A DNA stretch of 64,000 bases from Chrysophaeum taylorii (Eukaryota > Sar > Pelagophyceae > Pelagomonadales > Pelagomonadaceae). This document shows, piece after piece, positions 21,021 through 32,799 of the stretch; position 1 is the first letter of the stretch; each line of letters starts with the position of its first letter. Made by a program: the position numbers and the translations under genes. The notes under the pieces are model-generated. The model saw only the letters and a list, made by a program, of their open reading frames with translations. It did not search any database and was not told where the DNA came from. The stretch covers positions 1 to 64,000 of the forward strand of contig JAQMWT010000417.1 of NCBI GenBank assembly GCA_029834535.1, in the 5' to 3' direction.

Positions 21021-22340
21021 CCTAAGGAAGGCGTCGTAGCTGTATGTTGTTGGATGAGGGCAATTCAGTATCAGCGAGCTCAGTCTCGAGGTTTGCTAAG
21101 GCGACGCGAGCCTCTTCGCAGCCTGGCGATGAGGCGAGTCTCGGCCACCTGCGAGCGTCAGCGAGGTTGAGGCCACGGCCCGCGTCCACAGGCCAGTTGT
21201 GTGGTGTATCCTCGCGCAGCGCATTGCAGCCGAGTTCGTACTGTGCGAGCATGTGGTTTCCATATTAAGATGCGACACAAAAGCACCTAGTCGCTTCGAA
21301 AATGTCTTTTGGGACTCCATAATGAAAATAACGAAAAGCCTCGACCGCCGATGCTGATTCATAGAAATGGGTGATGCGATACTGCGCTTCTATGTGACCA
21401 CCGCTGGCGGCCAGGCGGTAAGCGTCAACAGCAGCAAGGACGCCTTGCCGCTGCCCGCTCGTTTATCGCCACCTGGTCTCCAGCCGCAGCAAGCTTGCTC
21501 TTCTCGGCGCATTTCCGTCGTTTAACTACCTTGCCTTTTTCCTGAGCGCGAGCCGCACATCTCGCAGCACGTACGTCGACAACATCCATTCTCGACTCCT
21601 CTCGACTCCGCCCGCCCACCGTCGGCGCCCGCTCTAGTGGTCGTCTGTGGGAGAGGTGGTGCTCGCAATACGAAGCTTGGAACCATCGACGAGGGTTTCG
21701 AAGCTAGGATTACCCGGACGGACACCTCCGCATTCCTTTTTAGAAGTAAGGGCACATGTGAGAAAGAGGGGTCTCGCATGTGCGACTATTCGCATTACGC
21801 GGCGAGCTTGCGGTCATAAAGCGTGAAGTCTATGTACAGGATCAAAATTTTTACAATGCCAAATAAACATTGCAACATGAGACTAACAAGGATGCATACG
21901 ATCCGTCGTTAGACGATCCAAAGAAAAGGGAAAGGGGGAAAACCTTTGCTTGCATGTTTCTGTACAAGCGCGGGGGAGATAGTTATATAACAGTAACCAT
22001 GCGAGTGTGCACGTCCAGCAAACGACCCCGGTCGTTCGCATACCTCATACCGAAGTAGGCGTACACCGTCGATGGGATAATATTTACAGCAGACCGAATC
22101 AGCAAACACATAGTCGATTCTTACTTGCAACGAGGCGTGGTGACAAGATGCATCGGATCATCGTACAAATCAGTTGGACTAGCACATCTTCGCGTCTCGG
22201 CCCATAACCTGGAGAGGTTTGACCCTCTCCAGAGGTATGGTAGAGATAGCGTGCGGTCTAAAATGTGACTAGACCATTCCGCCTCACCACGTGTGCTACT
22301 ATTGCAGGAATAGAGCTCCATACCTCCCAGGGCATACCCC
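21021..22340. other. No gene recognised
   Basis: Open frames are short. The longest candidate is a Lys/Arg/Ala-rich - strand frame of 64 codons at 21425-21619 (KGKVVKRRKCAEKSKLAA), which has no recognisable domain. At 22208-22231 there is a 9-bp hairpin CTGGAGAGG/CCTCTCCAG around TTTGAC. Nothing else can be supported. Confidence 0.4.
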
Positions 22341-23850
22341 CTGAGAAGCTTTCACACTGGTAGCGAGAGACAGAGCTACTGCCAGATAAACAATAGACTC
22401 TGGGCCTTACGGCACGCAAGGGTGGAACTATCCAAGATCGGAAGAGAACCAGACGAGCCTATTGTCGGTGTTGATTTAGCTAAAGCGGAAGGAAGAGAGG
22501 AGGGGCAAGGATTATGAGGGTAAAGCCGTGAATAGGACACGGAGAGAAAACCCTCATAAGAAAAGAAGTAAGAAGTGCTCCTGTGGACCAGATGTGGTGT
22601 ATTGGAGTACCAGAAAGTCGTATAATATGTGGGTGTAAATCTCTGGACCCTTCCTCTCGAGTCGCGTCATGAAAGCAGCCGTCATGATCCTCAGGAGGGG
22701 GTTTCCTCTAGAGGGGGCATCCTCTTCAATCTAGTTTAGCTTTCTCTTTATCATCACGCCTTGTATCTTCCTGGACTTGTCCTCTACCCATATAACGTCC
22801 AGGTTAGCAAGCTGCTGATGATTCTACGACTGAACATGAGCTGCAAGAAGTTGTGTTTCTTCATGTGACCTCTGTAGTTTCACTTCTTCTTTGCTGTTCA
22901 CTAACAGTTCACAAGTATTTTTTTATTATTTGACCGCACTCACTACGAGGACTACAACCTCTACCTAACTTACAAGTTTCATCTCTTTGACGTTGCATTC
23001 TAATGAAACAACGACGCTTCATGGAACATGATGCTCAGGTTGAAGTCTTCCATCCTCGTCCTTAAACATCGACTTATGTCGCAACACAACTCTGTCAAGA
23101 GTGTTAACCGCTACCCAACTCACACTCTTAACGTGTTGATGTCTCTGCTCTCTGCTATATGTGAGATATAAAGGTCAGGCAGTCTCGCTACCTGTGCCTT
23201 TACTTGCGCATTCTCTACCTTTTTTTTGTTTCCTCTAGCTTTCGCTAAGAGCATCCCCGAGTGTTACCTTTCTGACCAAGTCCTCTAAGTCCTGAAACCA
23301 AGTCTCCTAAGTCCTGACACCAAGTGTCTATGATGAACATGTTGTACCACTTCATGTGACCTCTGAAGTGCACTTCCTGCTCATCATGATCTCGTCCTTG
23401 TCACATTTCGCAAGAGAAGTCATATAGCTCTGCATCAAGATATCTCGTGGAGGTGCAGAAAAATCTGCTAACTCCTTACCCCTTATCCGTCCGCTGAGAA
23501 CGCGGCCTATTCCTTACCCTTCTTCTTCCCTTTTCACCAAATCTTTGGTCTCTGATTTGTGTTCACGCTCATCATCATGGTCTAGCGCGTCCCGTAGGTA
23601 TGTAGGAATCACATGTTAACCTGATGTGTTTCTATGTATCGTCTGTCGTGTGCCGAGGCTAGGGGAACTGGGCCCTACCTTTTTGTTCCCTGAAATTTAC
23701 CTTGCCAGACTCACACGGTGAGACGGGATGGTCTCTCAGTGACTTAACCACTGCCTCGAGGGATTCTCTGAGAACTGCTTTAAATGACAGCTGCTCTTAT
23801 CACATGACTCCCGAGGAAACCCCCTCCTGAAATGAAGCTCCCTCTTCAAT
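22341..23850. other. AT-richer non-coding stretch bracketed by a direct repeat
   Basis: No open frame is reported in this 1.5 kb, in strong contrast to the rest of the window. A block reading CCTCTTCAATCTAGTTTAGC (22721-22740) recurs as CCTCTTCAATCTAGTTCAGC (about 23842-23861), each time preceded within about 40 bp by a GAGG/CCTC-rich inverted stretch. These could be the ends of a non-coding mobile unit of about 1.1 kb or degenerate LTRs. Confidence 0.35.
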
Positions 23851-23859
23851 CTAGTTCAG

Positions 23860-24270
23860 CTGTAATGCCTGCATAATCGCACTCGAGCCTGATGGGAACA
23901 GCAAGATTCCAATGGACCCCTTAATGAGGTCAATGCGTATTTGCACTTCATACGGGAGAGCTACTTGCGGCTCATCAAAGTTTATAGTTAAGCACCGAGA
24001 AGGAGCAGCCTTAGATTGGCTCTTGTCCGTCGTATGCTGGAAACTCTGCCTCAAAATCTGGCCCGTCGGGGATGGCCGTAGAGTGCTGCTCCCGCTCACA
24101 TACGAGTTTGAGGAATCTTCGGACTTTTTACCAGTTGTGCGCAAGTGCACACATAATCGGTCGAGGCAGGTTCCTGGGTGAACAGGCAAGCGCCGTAGTA
24201 CTCTTAATATCTCTGGCGGCTGGGCAACGGTCACATTAATAATCGCAACTGAAGGCGACGACTTGGAACT
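23860..24270 (-). CDS. Possible exon of an unrecognised gene
   Basis: An open frame of about 127-140 codons on the - strand reads VTVAQPPEILRVLRRLPVHPGTCLDRLCVHLRT..., with a middle poor in complexity and a hydrophobic end (GSIGILLFPSGSSAIMQAL). Composition is protein-like and unlike neighbouring repeats, and it lies on the same strand as Rab5, about 700 bp downstream. I see no family signature. It may be an exon of a host gene or chance. Confidence 0.25.
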
Positions 24271-24945
24271 GGAACCAATTTTGCTTCAGACGAGAGGCCA
24301 CGCAACCAAGACACTGAGCACACGTGGTCACGCGCTGTAGGCATTTGGCGAAGAGGTAGACACGAATGCACAGCCTGCCTGGTTACTGGCATCTGCCGGC
24401 AGAGCTTGGCACACGCGTTGTACGGCACCAGATATCGCCCTTAGATATTACAATGCAGCATGAGCCTCGACGGAATCTAATGCTGCATTTGAAGCCGGGA
24501 CATCTTGCGGTTACAAGTCAAACAATAGATTGAATTCCGGCTAGAGCGCGGGACACACGCAGCTTACTTCTACTGTGGGAGTCTTAACAGGGATTTCTTA
24601 CAATGAGTGCTGTTGTAACAGCTCAAGCAAATTGGATCAATCCCATCATCCTCCTGTCCCTACCACCGGTTCTTCGATCGGAGTTTGAGAGGACTGAAGA
24701 GGACGTCATACTTCCATAACAATTCCATTAATAAACCACCATTCAGCTTCATCTGTTGGTAACTAAGCGCAGCATCATTCGCCAACTCAAGTATCGCAAG
24801 ATCGAAATTGATGAAGAGGGGTATTCGCGAACACATTACGCAACATAAGGACAGCATTTGCCACACAGACGAATCAGCTTACCGTTACGCATGTACACTA
24901 CGACACACAGCTATTGAACGACAGTCCAGGCAAAAAAAAACCTGG
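24271..24945. other. No gene recognised (Rab5 3' flank)
   Basis: Only short open frames are present. The region lies between the possible exon above and the stop codon of Rab5 and presumably holds the Rab5 3' untranslated region; I see no convincing polyadenylation signal at a defined distance. Confidence 0.35.
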
Positions 24946-25780
24946 TCAACAGCACGCTTTATTGTCATTATTTTTTGGCCTAAAGAACATACTCATCACA
25001 TGTCGCAGTCTCGTAAGGTGTTTTAGCATTCTCACTCACGGTATGATCGGAAATGCTTCCCTTTCTGGTTGAGGAGGGGATTTGGGCAACTTCCCAGCTG
25101 TCGGGACATTTGATTTAAGTCTATCACATACATCACCTCACCTATTTCTCGGAATAGGTCCTTCACATTGGTAGCATTCTTAGCAGACGTTTCCATGTGA
25201 AGAATGCAATTTTCTTCTGCATACTTCTGAGCTTCCTGCCAGAGTGATTACATAAGGGCAGTGTTGCTACACACCTCGTATTCAACTCGACGCTTGGTGT
25301 GCAGGTCTGCTTTGTTCCCAGCAAGTGCGATTACCACATTCGGATCACCACGTCTCTGCAGTTCTTTAACCCATGACTTCGCGCCGTTGAATGATTCTTT
25401 GTTCGTGATGTCGTACACAACAATAGCCGCTGCAGCCCCACGATAGTACATTGGGGCAAGGCTTCGGTACCGTTCTGTGATTGATAAAGCGAATAGCAAT
25501 GGTGATTATAAGCCTTTAACAAGCGATTACCTTGGCCAGCAGTATCCCAAATCTCAAATTTTACAGTCGCATTCTCAAGATTAACTGATTGGGTCAAGAA
25601 AGCGGCTACAAAAATGAGTCAGTTGTCGGTACTTGCAAGACGCTTACCGCCGATGGTGGGTTCTTGAAACTCGAAGAACTCGTCGCGCACAAAACGCACA
25701 ACAAGGCAGGACTTTCCAACGGCAGTGTCGCCTAGCAGGACGAGTTTGAAGTGGCATACTCGTCCTGTCCCTGACGCCAT
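24946..25780 (-). CDS. RAB5: Rab5-type small GTPase, six exons
   Basis: Exons, in order on the - strand: 25780-25648, 25605-25531, 25474-25275, 25235-25142, 25097-25040, 24979-24946; all introns are GT-AG and 42, 56, 39, 44 and 60 nt long. The spliced frame is continuous for 197 residues, near the usual 200-215. Visible motifs: P-loop GDTAVGKS (residues 17-24), effector PTIGAAF (41-47), switch [22 protein letters not shown] (from 64), NKAD, ETSAK, and a C-terminal Cys-Cys (NKACC) for double geranylgeranylation. The AAIVVYDIT and [10 protein letters not shown] signatures are Rab5-specific. Rab5 controls early endosome fusion on the cytosolic face. The ATG at 25780 places the P-loop at the normal distance. 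It looks intact and is the only clear host gene here. Confidence 0.93.
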
Positions 25781-25823
25781 GTCACCACTTATAAAAACCC
25801 AATCTAAGGCTGATTCTTATGAC

Positions 25824-25868
25824 GGTAGGGTGGGTTAAGGAACCATAAATAGGGTGGGTTAAGGAACC
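25824..25868. promoter_or_regulatory. Duplicated motif TAGGGTGGGTTAAGGAACC upstream of Rab5
   Basis: The 19-bp motif occurs twice in tandem (25826-25844 and 25850-25868), 45-90 bp upstream of the Rab5 start codon, and once more at 44033-44051 in the same orientation. It may be a promoter element or a piece of a dispersed repeat. The third copy lies just outside the SINE-like element that flanks K2, so the motif also brackets the K2 locus. Confidence 0.4.
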
Positions 25869-26193
25869 AGATGGTTACGCGTGCAGCCCCCCCCTGCCAC
25901 TGAATGCTCGTGGAAAGTCGATAGACGTCGAAAGGGGCTTCCAACTGGCCACTTTGCTCCCGAGGCCACCCTCGTAGCTCCCGCACTCGCGATTCTATGC
26001 TGCTTTGTTTCCTATAGCCCCGCTGATAAGCGTGAGCAGGCACCGGCTGCTCGAGTTTACGTGGATCCAGGTAATAATGCATGAAAGCGAACCCACTCGA
26101 CAATGTGGTTCCTCCGAGGAATTCCTGACCAAGACACGGTGCGAAGTCGACCATATTTCGGCGGCTGCTTGGCCGTCGGCGACAGTCGGCCCG

Positions 26194-28489
26194 TCAATCG
26201 GCGAGCTCGTCGGTGAAAGAAAACGCCAATGTGCTCGTAAAAAAGGTGCCTCCCGCCGTTTCATCCACATCCTCGTCGTACGTGTTCGTTGGTGTCGAGC
26301 TCGAAGCGCCAGGAGCCAGGTTTGGTGCCTTGAAAAAACGTCGGACGATTTGCCTGGAGCCAACCAGAGGAGCCGTCGTCGTATCCGATGAATATCCACC
26401 CAGTCCCAAGTTTTCTGCGGCCATCCTTTGAATTCGTATCCGAGACGGCCTCAATCTCGCCTGGCATCCTATGGGCCCCAGGTTCTCCTTCGAGCTCCCA
26501 CAACACCTCGACTCGCTGGGCAACGAGAGAGTCGACAATCGAAGGCAGCTGGTCTCGTTTCGCCATTCGCTTGCGCTTTGCTCGCTTTGTGGCCAAAGCA
26601 GCCCCAAGGCGCCGAGCGTCCAGGGCCCTGCGCTCCTGTGTTGCCGTACCAAGCACTGGCGGCGGTCGTCGCTGCGGAACAACAGGCTCATCCGTCAACA
26701 CCGCCGCTCCATTTTTATCTTGCGGTAGATCTGTTTGAGATGCTTGGTTTAAAAGGCAACATTTGCTTCTGAACCAGACTGGCCGACCAGTGCGTCCTTA
26801 GTCGAAGTGAAGGACTTGGGCTTGAGGTCACCCACGCCCATGCCGTGGGTGTAGCGAGTAATGTTGCTGACGAGCATCTTGCATCGACCACTGTTGCTAC
26901 GGAGCTTGGCGAGTTCGGCGTCGAGCTTTCTTTCCAACTCTGCGAGCGTGGTTTGTCCCTCCAGCTCCTGGTTTCTGACAAGGGGCACCTTCTCAATGGC
27001 AATAGAAGGGGCGCCTTCTCAATGGCTTCCCTGGCCCTCGTCAAATCGTTTACGCGTCGATCGAACGTCGCCGCGATCGTTTCGGCATTTCGCGCACGGT
27101 GCTGATCGATCGCTGCTTGGCGAATGAGTGTCGGCTTTCGCCTTGAAGTCCGGCCGCCCCATTCGCGCTGCTTCAATCAAGGCCGTCACAGTCTTGTCGT
27201 CATGCTGGTCAAGACGACCGGTGGCGGATTTCCTTCCACCACTACCACCTCTGTCTGTTCCTTCGGCAGCGGCGGTGGCTCGGCGCTGACGCTTGGCGGC
27301 ATGCGCATCGACCCTCTCTCGGACGCTTGCCAATGCCGCCCCAGAGTTGTCGGTCGTCCCGACAGCACCAGCAAGACTGCGAACGCCGACGTCACCAATC
27401 GCTGAAATTCCGTCCGCCGAACCATAAAGCTTCGTGTACACCCCACGGAACTGATCGAGGGCGCTCTGGACGTCGCAATAGCCTGGGATTCGCCGTGAGC
27501 GGTCTGGTCGGCGAGCTCGGTGGCGCCCATGGTCCAATCTCGAACTCCATGTTCGCCGTCGATTCGGAGTTGCGTGCCGATGAGCTCCTTGCCGTCGAGC
27601 GGCGACGCGTCCGATTGGAACGCGCGCACCTCGCCCTCGCTGAGGTCGAGGGCTAAGAGGAGCTCGTGGAGACGTCCCATCTCGCTTCGCAGGTTGCGGA
27701 CGAAACGCAAGGACGGGAGCTCCATCTCGGCGGCGCGCTCTTCCCCGATGACCGCGATGACGATCGATGCGATGACTTCAGAGACCTCAGCCGGCGCGAC
27801 GCGCAACGCCAACAGACGCATACAGAGGTGTCGCACCCACGGAGGCCAGGCCCGGCCCTTTCCAGCACCAACGCCTGCCGGCCGGCATGGAACTCGAATA
27901 GTGGCGTCTCGCTTCTCGAGCTCGGCGACGCGCGCCTGTAGACGATCGACCTCCTCGTCCCGCGCTCTAAGCTCGGCCTCGGCCTTGTCGAGCTCAAGGG
28001 CCAGCTGCTTCGCATCCCTGTTGACGTCGGCGTAGCTGCGCTGGAGCTGGCGCATCTTCGCCGGGTCGCACTTTTTAGCCAGCTGCGCCTTGGTCCGCTC
28101 CGTCGCCGCTGCCGCCGCCTCGGTCACTGCTCGCTTCACTTCGGCGCGCGGGCGTCGGCCACTTCGGCGCGGGCGTCGGCCCGCCGCAGGCTTCTCTTCA
28201 GCCACCGCCTGCAGAGCGCGCTTCCGCTTCAACGCCGCAGCCTCCTCGCTCCGCTGACGCTGGACCTTGAGTTGTTGCTCTCGACGGGCCGCCTCCCGGG
28301 CCTCGGCATCAGCTCGGGCAGCGACAGCTGCCGCAGCCTCCATGGCCTCGGCCTTCTCGACCTCAGCCTCGAAGGCCTCTTCGTTTGCCACCATAACGGC
28401 ACGCTCGGCCGCGGCGGCACGGTGTTGCTGGGACACCTGCTGCCTCGAGCTGCTGGACCTTGCGCCGTTCCGCCACCAGCTGCCTCCGC
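26194..28489 (-). pseudogene. Gene K2, C-terminal part: coiled coil, transposase-like core, Tudor-like segment
   Basis: From the Gypsy insertion point downward on the - strand: an Ala/Glu/Arg coiled coil (VEKAEAMEAAAAVAARADAE, 28430-28250), a Lys/Arg-rich segment, a second coiled coil (LELDKAEAELRARDEEVDRL, about 27990), then a globular core RHLCMRLLALRVAPAEVSEV...LPSLRFVRNLRSEMGRL...FQSDASPLDGKEL (27850-27560). The helical part followed by (Q)(S/T)D-x-(S/T) resembles the start of a catalytic core in a widespread family of uncharacterised, probably transposon-encoded proteins. Farther down are helices (LAELERKLDAELAKLRSN, 26900) and RVEVLWELEG...GWIFIGYDDGSSGWL (26520-26400), a Tudor-like pattern. 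Frame changes between these blocks suggest decay or small introns. Function is unknown. Confidence 0.5.
28485..28489. other. Target site duplication of Gypsy copy B (left)
   Basis: TCCGC directly before the LTR end TATGGCGG. The same five bases follow the other LTR at 42870-42874. A 5-bp duplication is normal for Gypsy integrases. Confidence 0.85.
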
Positions 28490-28811
28490 TATGGCGGCAC
28501 AGAAAAACCACTCCCGACCCCCGGGTGACAAAGGGGGTACTCACCGACTCGTCCTAGACCTCGCTGAACGAGGAAAACACGGACTCGGAGTCGGATATGC
28601 TCGCCACACACCTGGCTCACGCTCACCAAGCCTCTCAGCAAGATGGGGAGATGGTATATGATAGCAAGAATGCTACAAGAATGCTACAAGAATGCTTCTC
28701 TCGAGGGAGAGGTATGATGTCACTAGGAAAGTAGGAAAAGGCGTCCCGTTGAACGGGTATCAAGCCTCGAGAAGGGAGGGTAAGCCTTAGCGGTCAGGAG
28801 TTGCCGCCACA
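28490..28811 (-). repeat. 3' LTR of Gypsy copy B
   Basis: 322 bp. In element orientation it starts TGTGGCGGCA and ends TGCCGCCATA, so the termini form a 10-bp inverted repeat with one mismatch and a TG...TA rather than TG...CA end. It is preceded inside by the purine tract CCAGGGGAGTC. A tandem AAGAATGCTAC motif and TGATGTCA lie in the middle. Confidence 0.92.
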
Positions 28812-29831
28812 TGACTCCCCTGGTGAGAATACGAGCTGCCCTCAGCGAGTCCGGCGAGAAGCACGAGCCTTGGCTGAATGAGCATCTCGGGAACGAATCT
28901 TCTTCTATACACGTTTAACGACAGGCTCGGGAACGCGTCCACTACGCAAAGTGAACTTAGGAATCAACACATCGATCTCATGCGGGGCGAAGTCGGTGAC
29001 ACAAGGTGTGGTACTATTGTTGACCTTGGACTTGTCGGTGAAACTGCGACCGTCCACGTCCTTGTATTCCGGCTTAAGCTTGCGAGTAGAGAGATGTGAG
29101 GTAGGCTTGCAACAAGAAACCCTGTCATGGGGACCAAGATCAGCATAAAAATGCAGAGCGACTCGATCATTCACAAAATCATAGGGCTCATAAACTTCAG
29201 CTACGTAAATCTTCTTTCGCCAATCGGACCGTTTGTTATCTGGAATCCGAAAGACAACGAACTTACCGTGCTTGTAATCATCCCGAAAGGTCTCCTTGGG
29301 TTTGGGCATAGCTCGATCGACCACTGGAGAAACCATCACAGGGGTGATCCGACTAACATGAACACAACGGCGTTCAAGAGGAGAATCAAGTGACTCAATC
29401 CTGTAAGTGACCGGAGACAAGCGTTCCAAAATAACGAATGGACCGCGCCATTCCGGTCGAAGCTTGTTCTGAAGAAAAGGGATGTGGAGAGAACATGTGA
29501 ACCTTCTTCATACTCCACATCGACATGGTCCGCATTGTAAGCGAGACGTTGTTTACGAAGAGCCTTCTCGCGAGCTTCGTTCACCGTAGCGGTATAGAAT
29601 TTCAACCTCTCGCGAGTCTCGGCCACAACATCGGAGCGAGTTTTCGGCAGGCGGCGGTCATCAAGATGCATGATCGTATAATCTGTTGGCAATAGAGGCT
29701 GCCGGTTGAGACGAAGCATGAAAGGTGAGATCTGAGTCCCCGGAATAAACTTACTATTGTAGCAAAAAGCAATGTACTCCGCGAATTCGGGCCAGTCCGT
29801 GATCTTGCGGTTTCGAAGACACGCATGGAGG

Positions 29832-30198
29832 AACTAACTAACTAACTTCAGACCTCTCCCGAGCATGGGAGCCAGGCCGGACCGACAGGAGCCAGTCCGG
29901 AATCACGGGCCTGCAGACGAGGAGCGCCGAAAGGTCGGTCGGCGGAGAGTGACCATCGAGCTTGTCGCCATGCGACGATGAGACCGCGATGTGACTGACA
30001 ACCAACTCGTCGATAACCTTCCGTCTTCGCCCCCCGGCCATACCCCGTCCCACTGCGAACGTTCCGGCTGCCAACCGGCCCGCCCGGGAGGCGAATAGGT
30101 GCCAACCTACGCCGGGAGGACGGATGCCCTCGCAAGGCTCAGGATTCATGAGGCACCGTCCTCCATCGCAACCGCAATCGGCGATCAGGGTAAGGTAT
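29832..30198 (-). mobile_element. SINE-like element in the integrase of Gypsy copy B
   Basis: A 367-bp insert that interrupts sequence continuous in copies A and C. On the - strand it opens ACCTTACCCTGATCGCCGA, has no coding signal, and ends CATGCTCGGGAGAGGTCTGAAG followed by (TTAG) repeats. It is nearly identical to the elements at 43625-43998 and 58618-58885. Its last 45 bp and TTAG tail match the 3' end of the LINE fragment at 53007-53746. I see no clear target duplication here and no convincing pol III A/B boxes. Confidence 0.8.
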
Positions 30199-32799
30199 AA
30201 GCCTTGATAAAGCGGTTGACCCTTCCCGCAGGATTAGCCTGAGCATGATACGGAATCGTGGTACTATACCGAACATTGAAGAGATGACAAAACTCTTAAA
30301 TCAACTTGTTGACGAACTCTTTCCCATTGTCGGTACGAATCCTCTGAGGTAGATAACCTTTGAGTAATATACTCGCGACAAAAGACTCGAGGATTGACTC
30401 AGCCGTCTTATGGTGTAGTACGTCGAGAATCAAGAAATGAGAAAATGGATCAAAAAAGATGATCAGATATGTATCGGGACCAGCACTGGGCAAAGGTCCG
30501 AACAAATCCATACAAAGGACGGCGCAATCACCATCATACACCGGTTGCTGAAGAAGACCTGCTCTCTTTGGTTCAGGCGCACGAGCTTTCTTGCACACTA
30601 TGCAACCAGCAATATAAGCACCCACCTCATTAGACATGTGGGGCCACCAAAAACGTTCAAGTATCTACTGCACTGTACTTTGACGACCCATGTGACCACC
30701 ATTGAGAGGTGTGTCACGGTACAATCAGATGATGCGCGTCCGTGTGGTTCGGGGTGCGACTATCATCGGGTGCAAGTCAGGTGCGGCACGGTAGAGAACT
30801 CCTTTCACCACTTGATAGCGATAATTGGCTCCGTACCGACGAAGAGAATGGCCCTGAGCCATGCGATAACGAATGTCCTCGCAAGTAGCATCAGTGATCT
30901 GCTCTTTAGCTATCTTTTCCAAAGTCAAATTATCTGCGATCTTGTCGATGTACTCTTGGTGATCATCGGCATCACGGAAGATACTAGGTTGGGTCTGCAG
31001 ACGTTGCTTCTGACGTTGTCTCGTAGCATGAGACGTGACCAATTGCATCGGATCATCGAGATCCTCTTCTTCTTCCTCCACAGGTAACTCAGTCGTAACA
31101 AACGACAGAATGACATGGCACCCAGGTAAAGGTACTCCTTCATCATCGACAGGGCGATGACGTTCTTGGCACACTAGATACGCGTGGTTCAAGGGTTCAC
31201 CAAACTCATCCGTCTCGATGACATGATCTATAGGATTGCGAGAGAGACAGACAGTCAGGGATACTCATCCCCGGCGACTTCCCTGGTTTGTAACCCAATT
31301 CAGGATCAAAATTGGCTAGCCGCATCGCCCATCGAGCCAACTGCCCAGACGAGTGCTTCGCCTTTTGTAAAAACGTCAAGTTGCGATGATCTGTTTGAAG
31401 GATCGTCTTGTGACCTTCGATATAATAGCGGAAATGCTCCAGAGAAAGAATAACCGCCTGTAGCTCTAGCCGGCGAGGCTCATAGTTCCGCATCTCTTTC
31501 GGCACAGCTCGGCTCCAATACTCAATAACTCGTTCCTCTCGTGTCACCTTGCCGGTTTCGTCCTTGACTTCCACGAGCTGAAAAGGATACGCGCCCATAC
31601 CATCCTTGGAAGCATCCGAGCGGACCTGAAAAGGAAGATCGTAGTCAGGATGATAAACTCCGCGAGAGTCCACCAAAGCTTCGATGATCATGTCCCATGC
31701 CTTTTGGCACTCAGGCGTCCACTCAAACTTAACTCCCTCAAGACACAATCGCCTCAGCGGCTCCACAATCTTCGAGTAATTCTTCACATATCGGCGGCAA
31801 TAGTTGCTCATGCCGATGAAAGATCGAATCTGGGTCTTCGGGGACGCGTTACGCATAGGCAACGTACCGGGAATCGGCATCTGCTGCTGCGCTTCTAACG
31901 TCTTGGGATTCGGCTTCAAGCCTTCCGGAGTCGAAATGTGTCCCAGAAACTCTATTTCATCCTTGAGGAGGTGGAACTTCGAAGTTCGCCCACTATATCC
32001 TCGCTGCGCTGAATGGCACAGCACTTCAAGCAAAACTTGTAAATGTCGGTGGAGTTCATCCGATCCCATCATAATATCGTCGACAAACGCGACCAAGTCC
32101 TTATACATCCATGTGGACAAATCGCTAGCCATCTGCTTACAGAAGAGAGCTCCTGCTGTTTTTACTCCCAGAGGCAAGCGCAAGAAACTATGGGCTCCAA
32201 GTGGACTAACCATCGCAACGGCGTCCTGAGCGGCGGCGTCCAAACGTAGGTTGTGATAACACCAATGCACGTCCGCCAACGGCGCATGGCAAGAAAAGCC
32301 AAAGCATCATCTTGACGAATATTCGGCCAACTGTCATTGACCAGCTGATCATTGAGCTGACGCAAGTCAACTGCAGCACGAGCATTCGACGTCCCGGCCT
32401 CTGCTCCCTTCTGAGGCAGCATCAGTACAGGGAATCCCCACGGAGAGTTCGCCGGTCGGATGACTCCATCGCGACACCACTCAGTGATCTGCTTTCTGAG
32501 ACACTCAAGCTTTGCTGGCGTCAACCTATAAGGCGTCATCTTGATCGGTCGTGGGTTTGCGTCTTTAAATCGTAGAGAAACCGCTAGCGAGTCCACGGGT
32601 CTCATAATCGGATCAAAAAAGGCCCACGCGTATTGCACGCAGTGGCTCAACATCATCTTTGCATCCTCATCCAGATGCGGGTTGTCGGGAATTCCCAGTT
32701 CTCGAACAACCTTTTCGACTTCTTCCTTCGTCGGAGTTACGACTTTCGTCGCCTCATTGTCCTTGACGTGCTCCGGAGTCTGCGGTAACGGTACACCGT

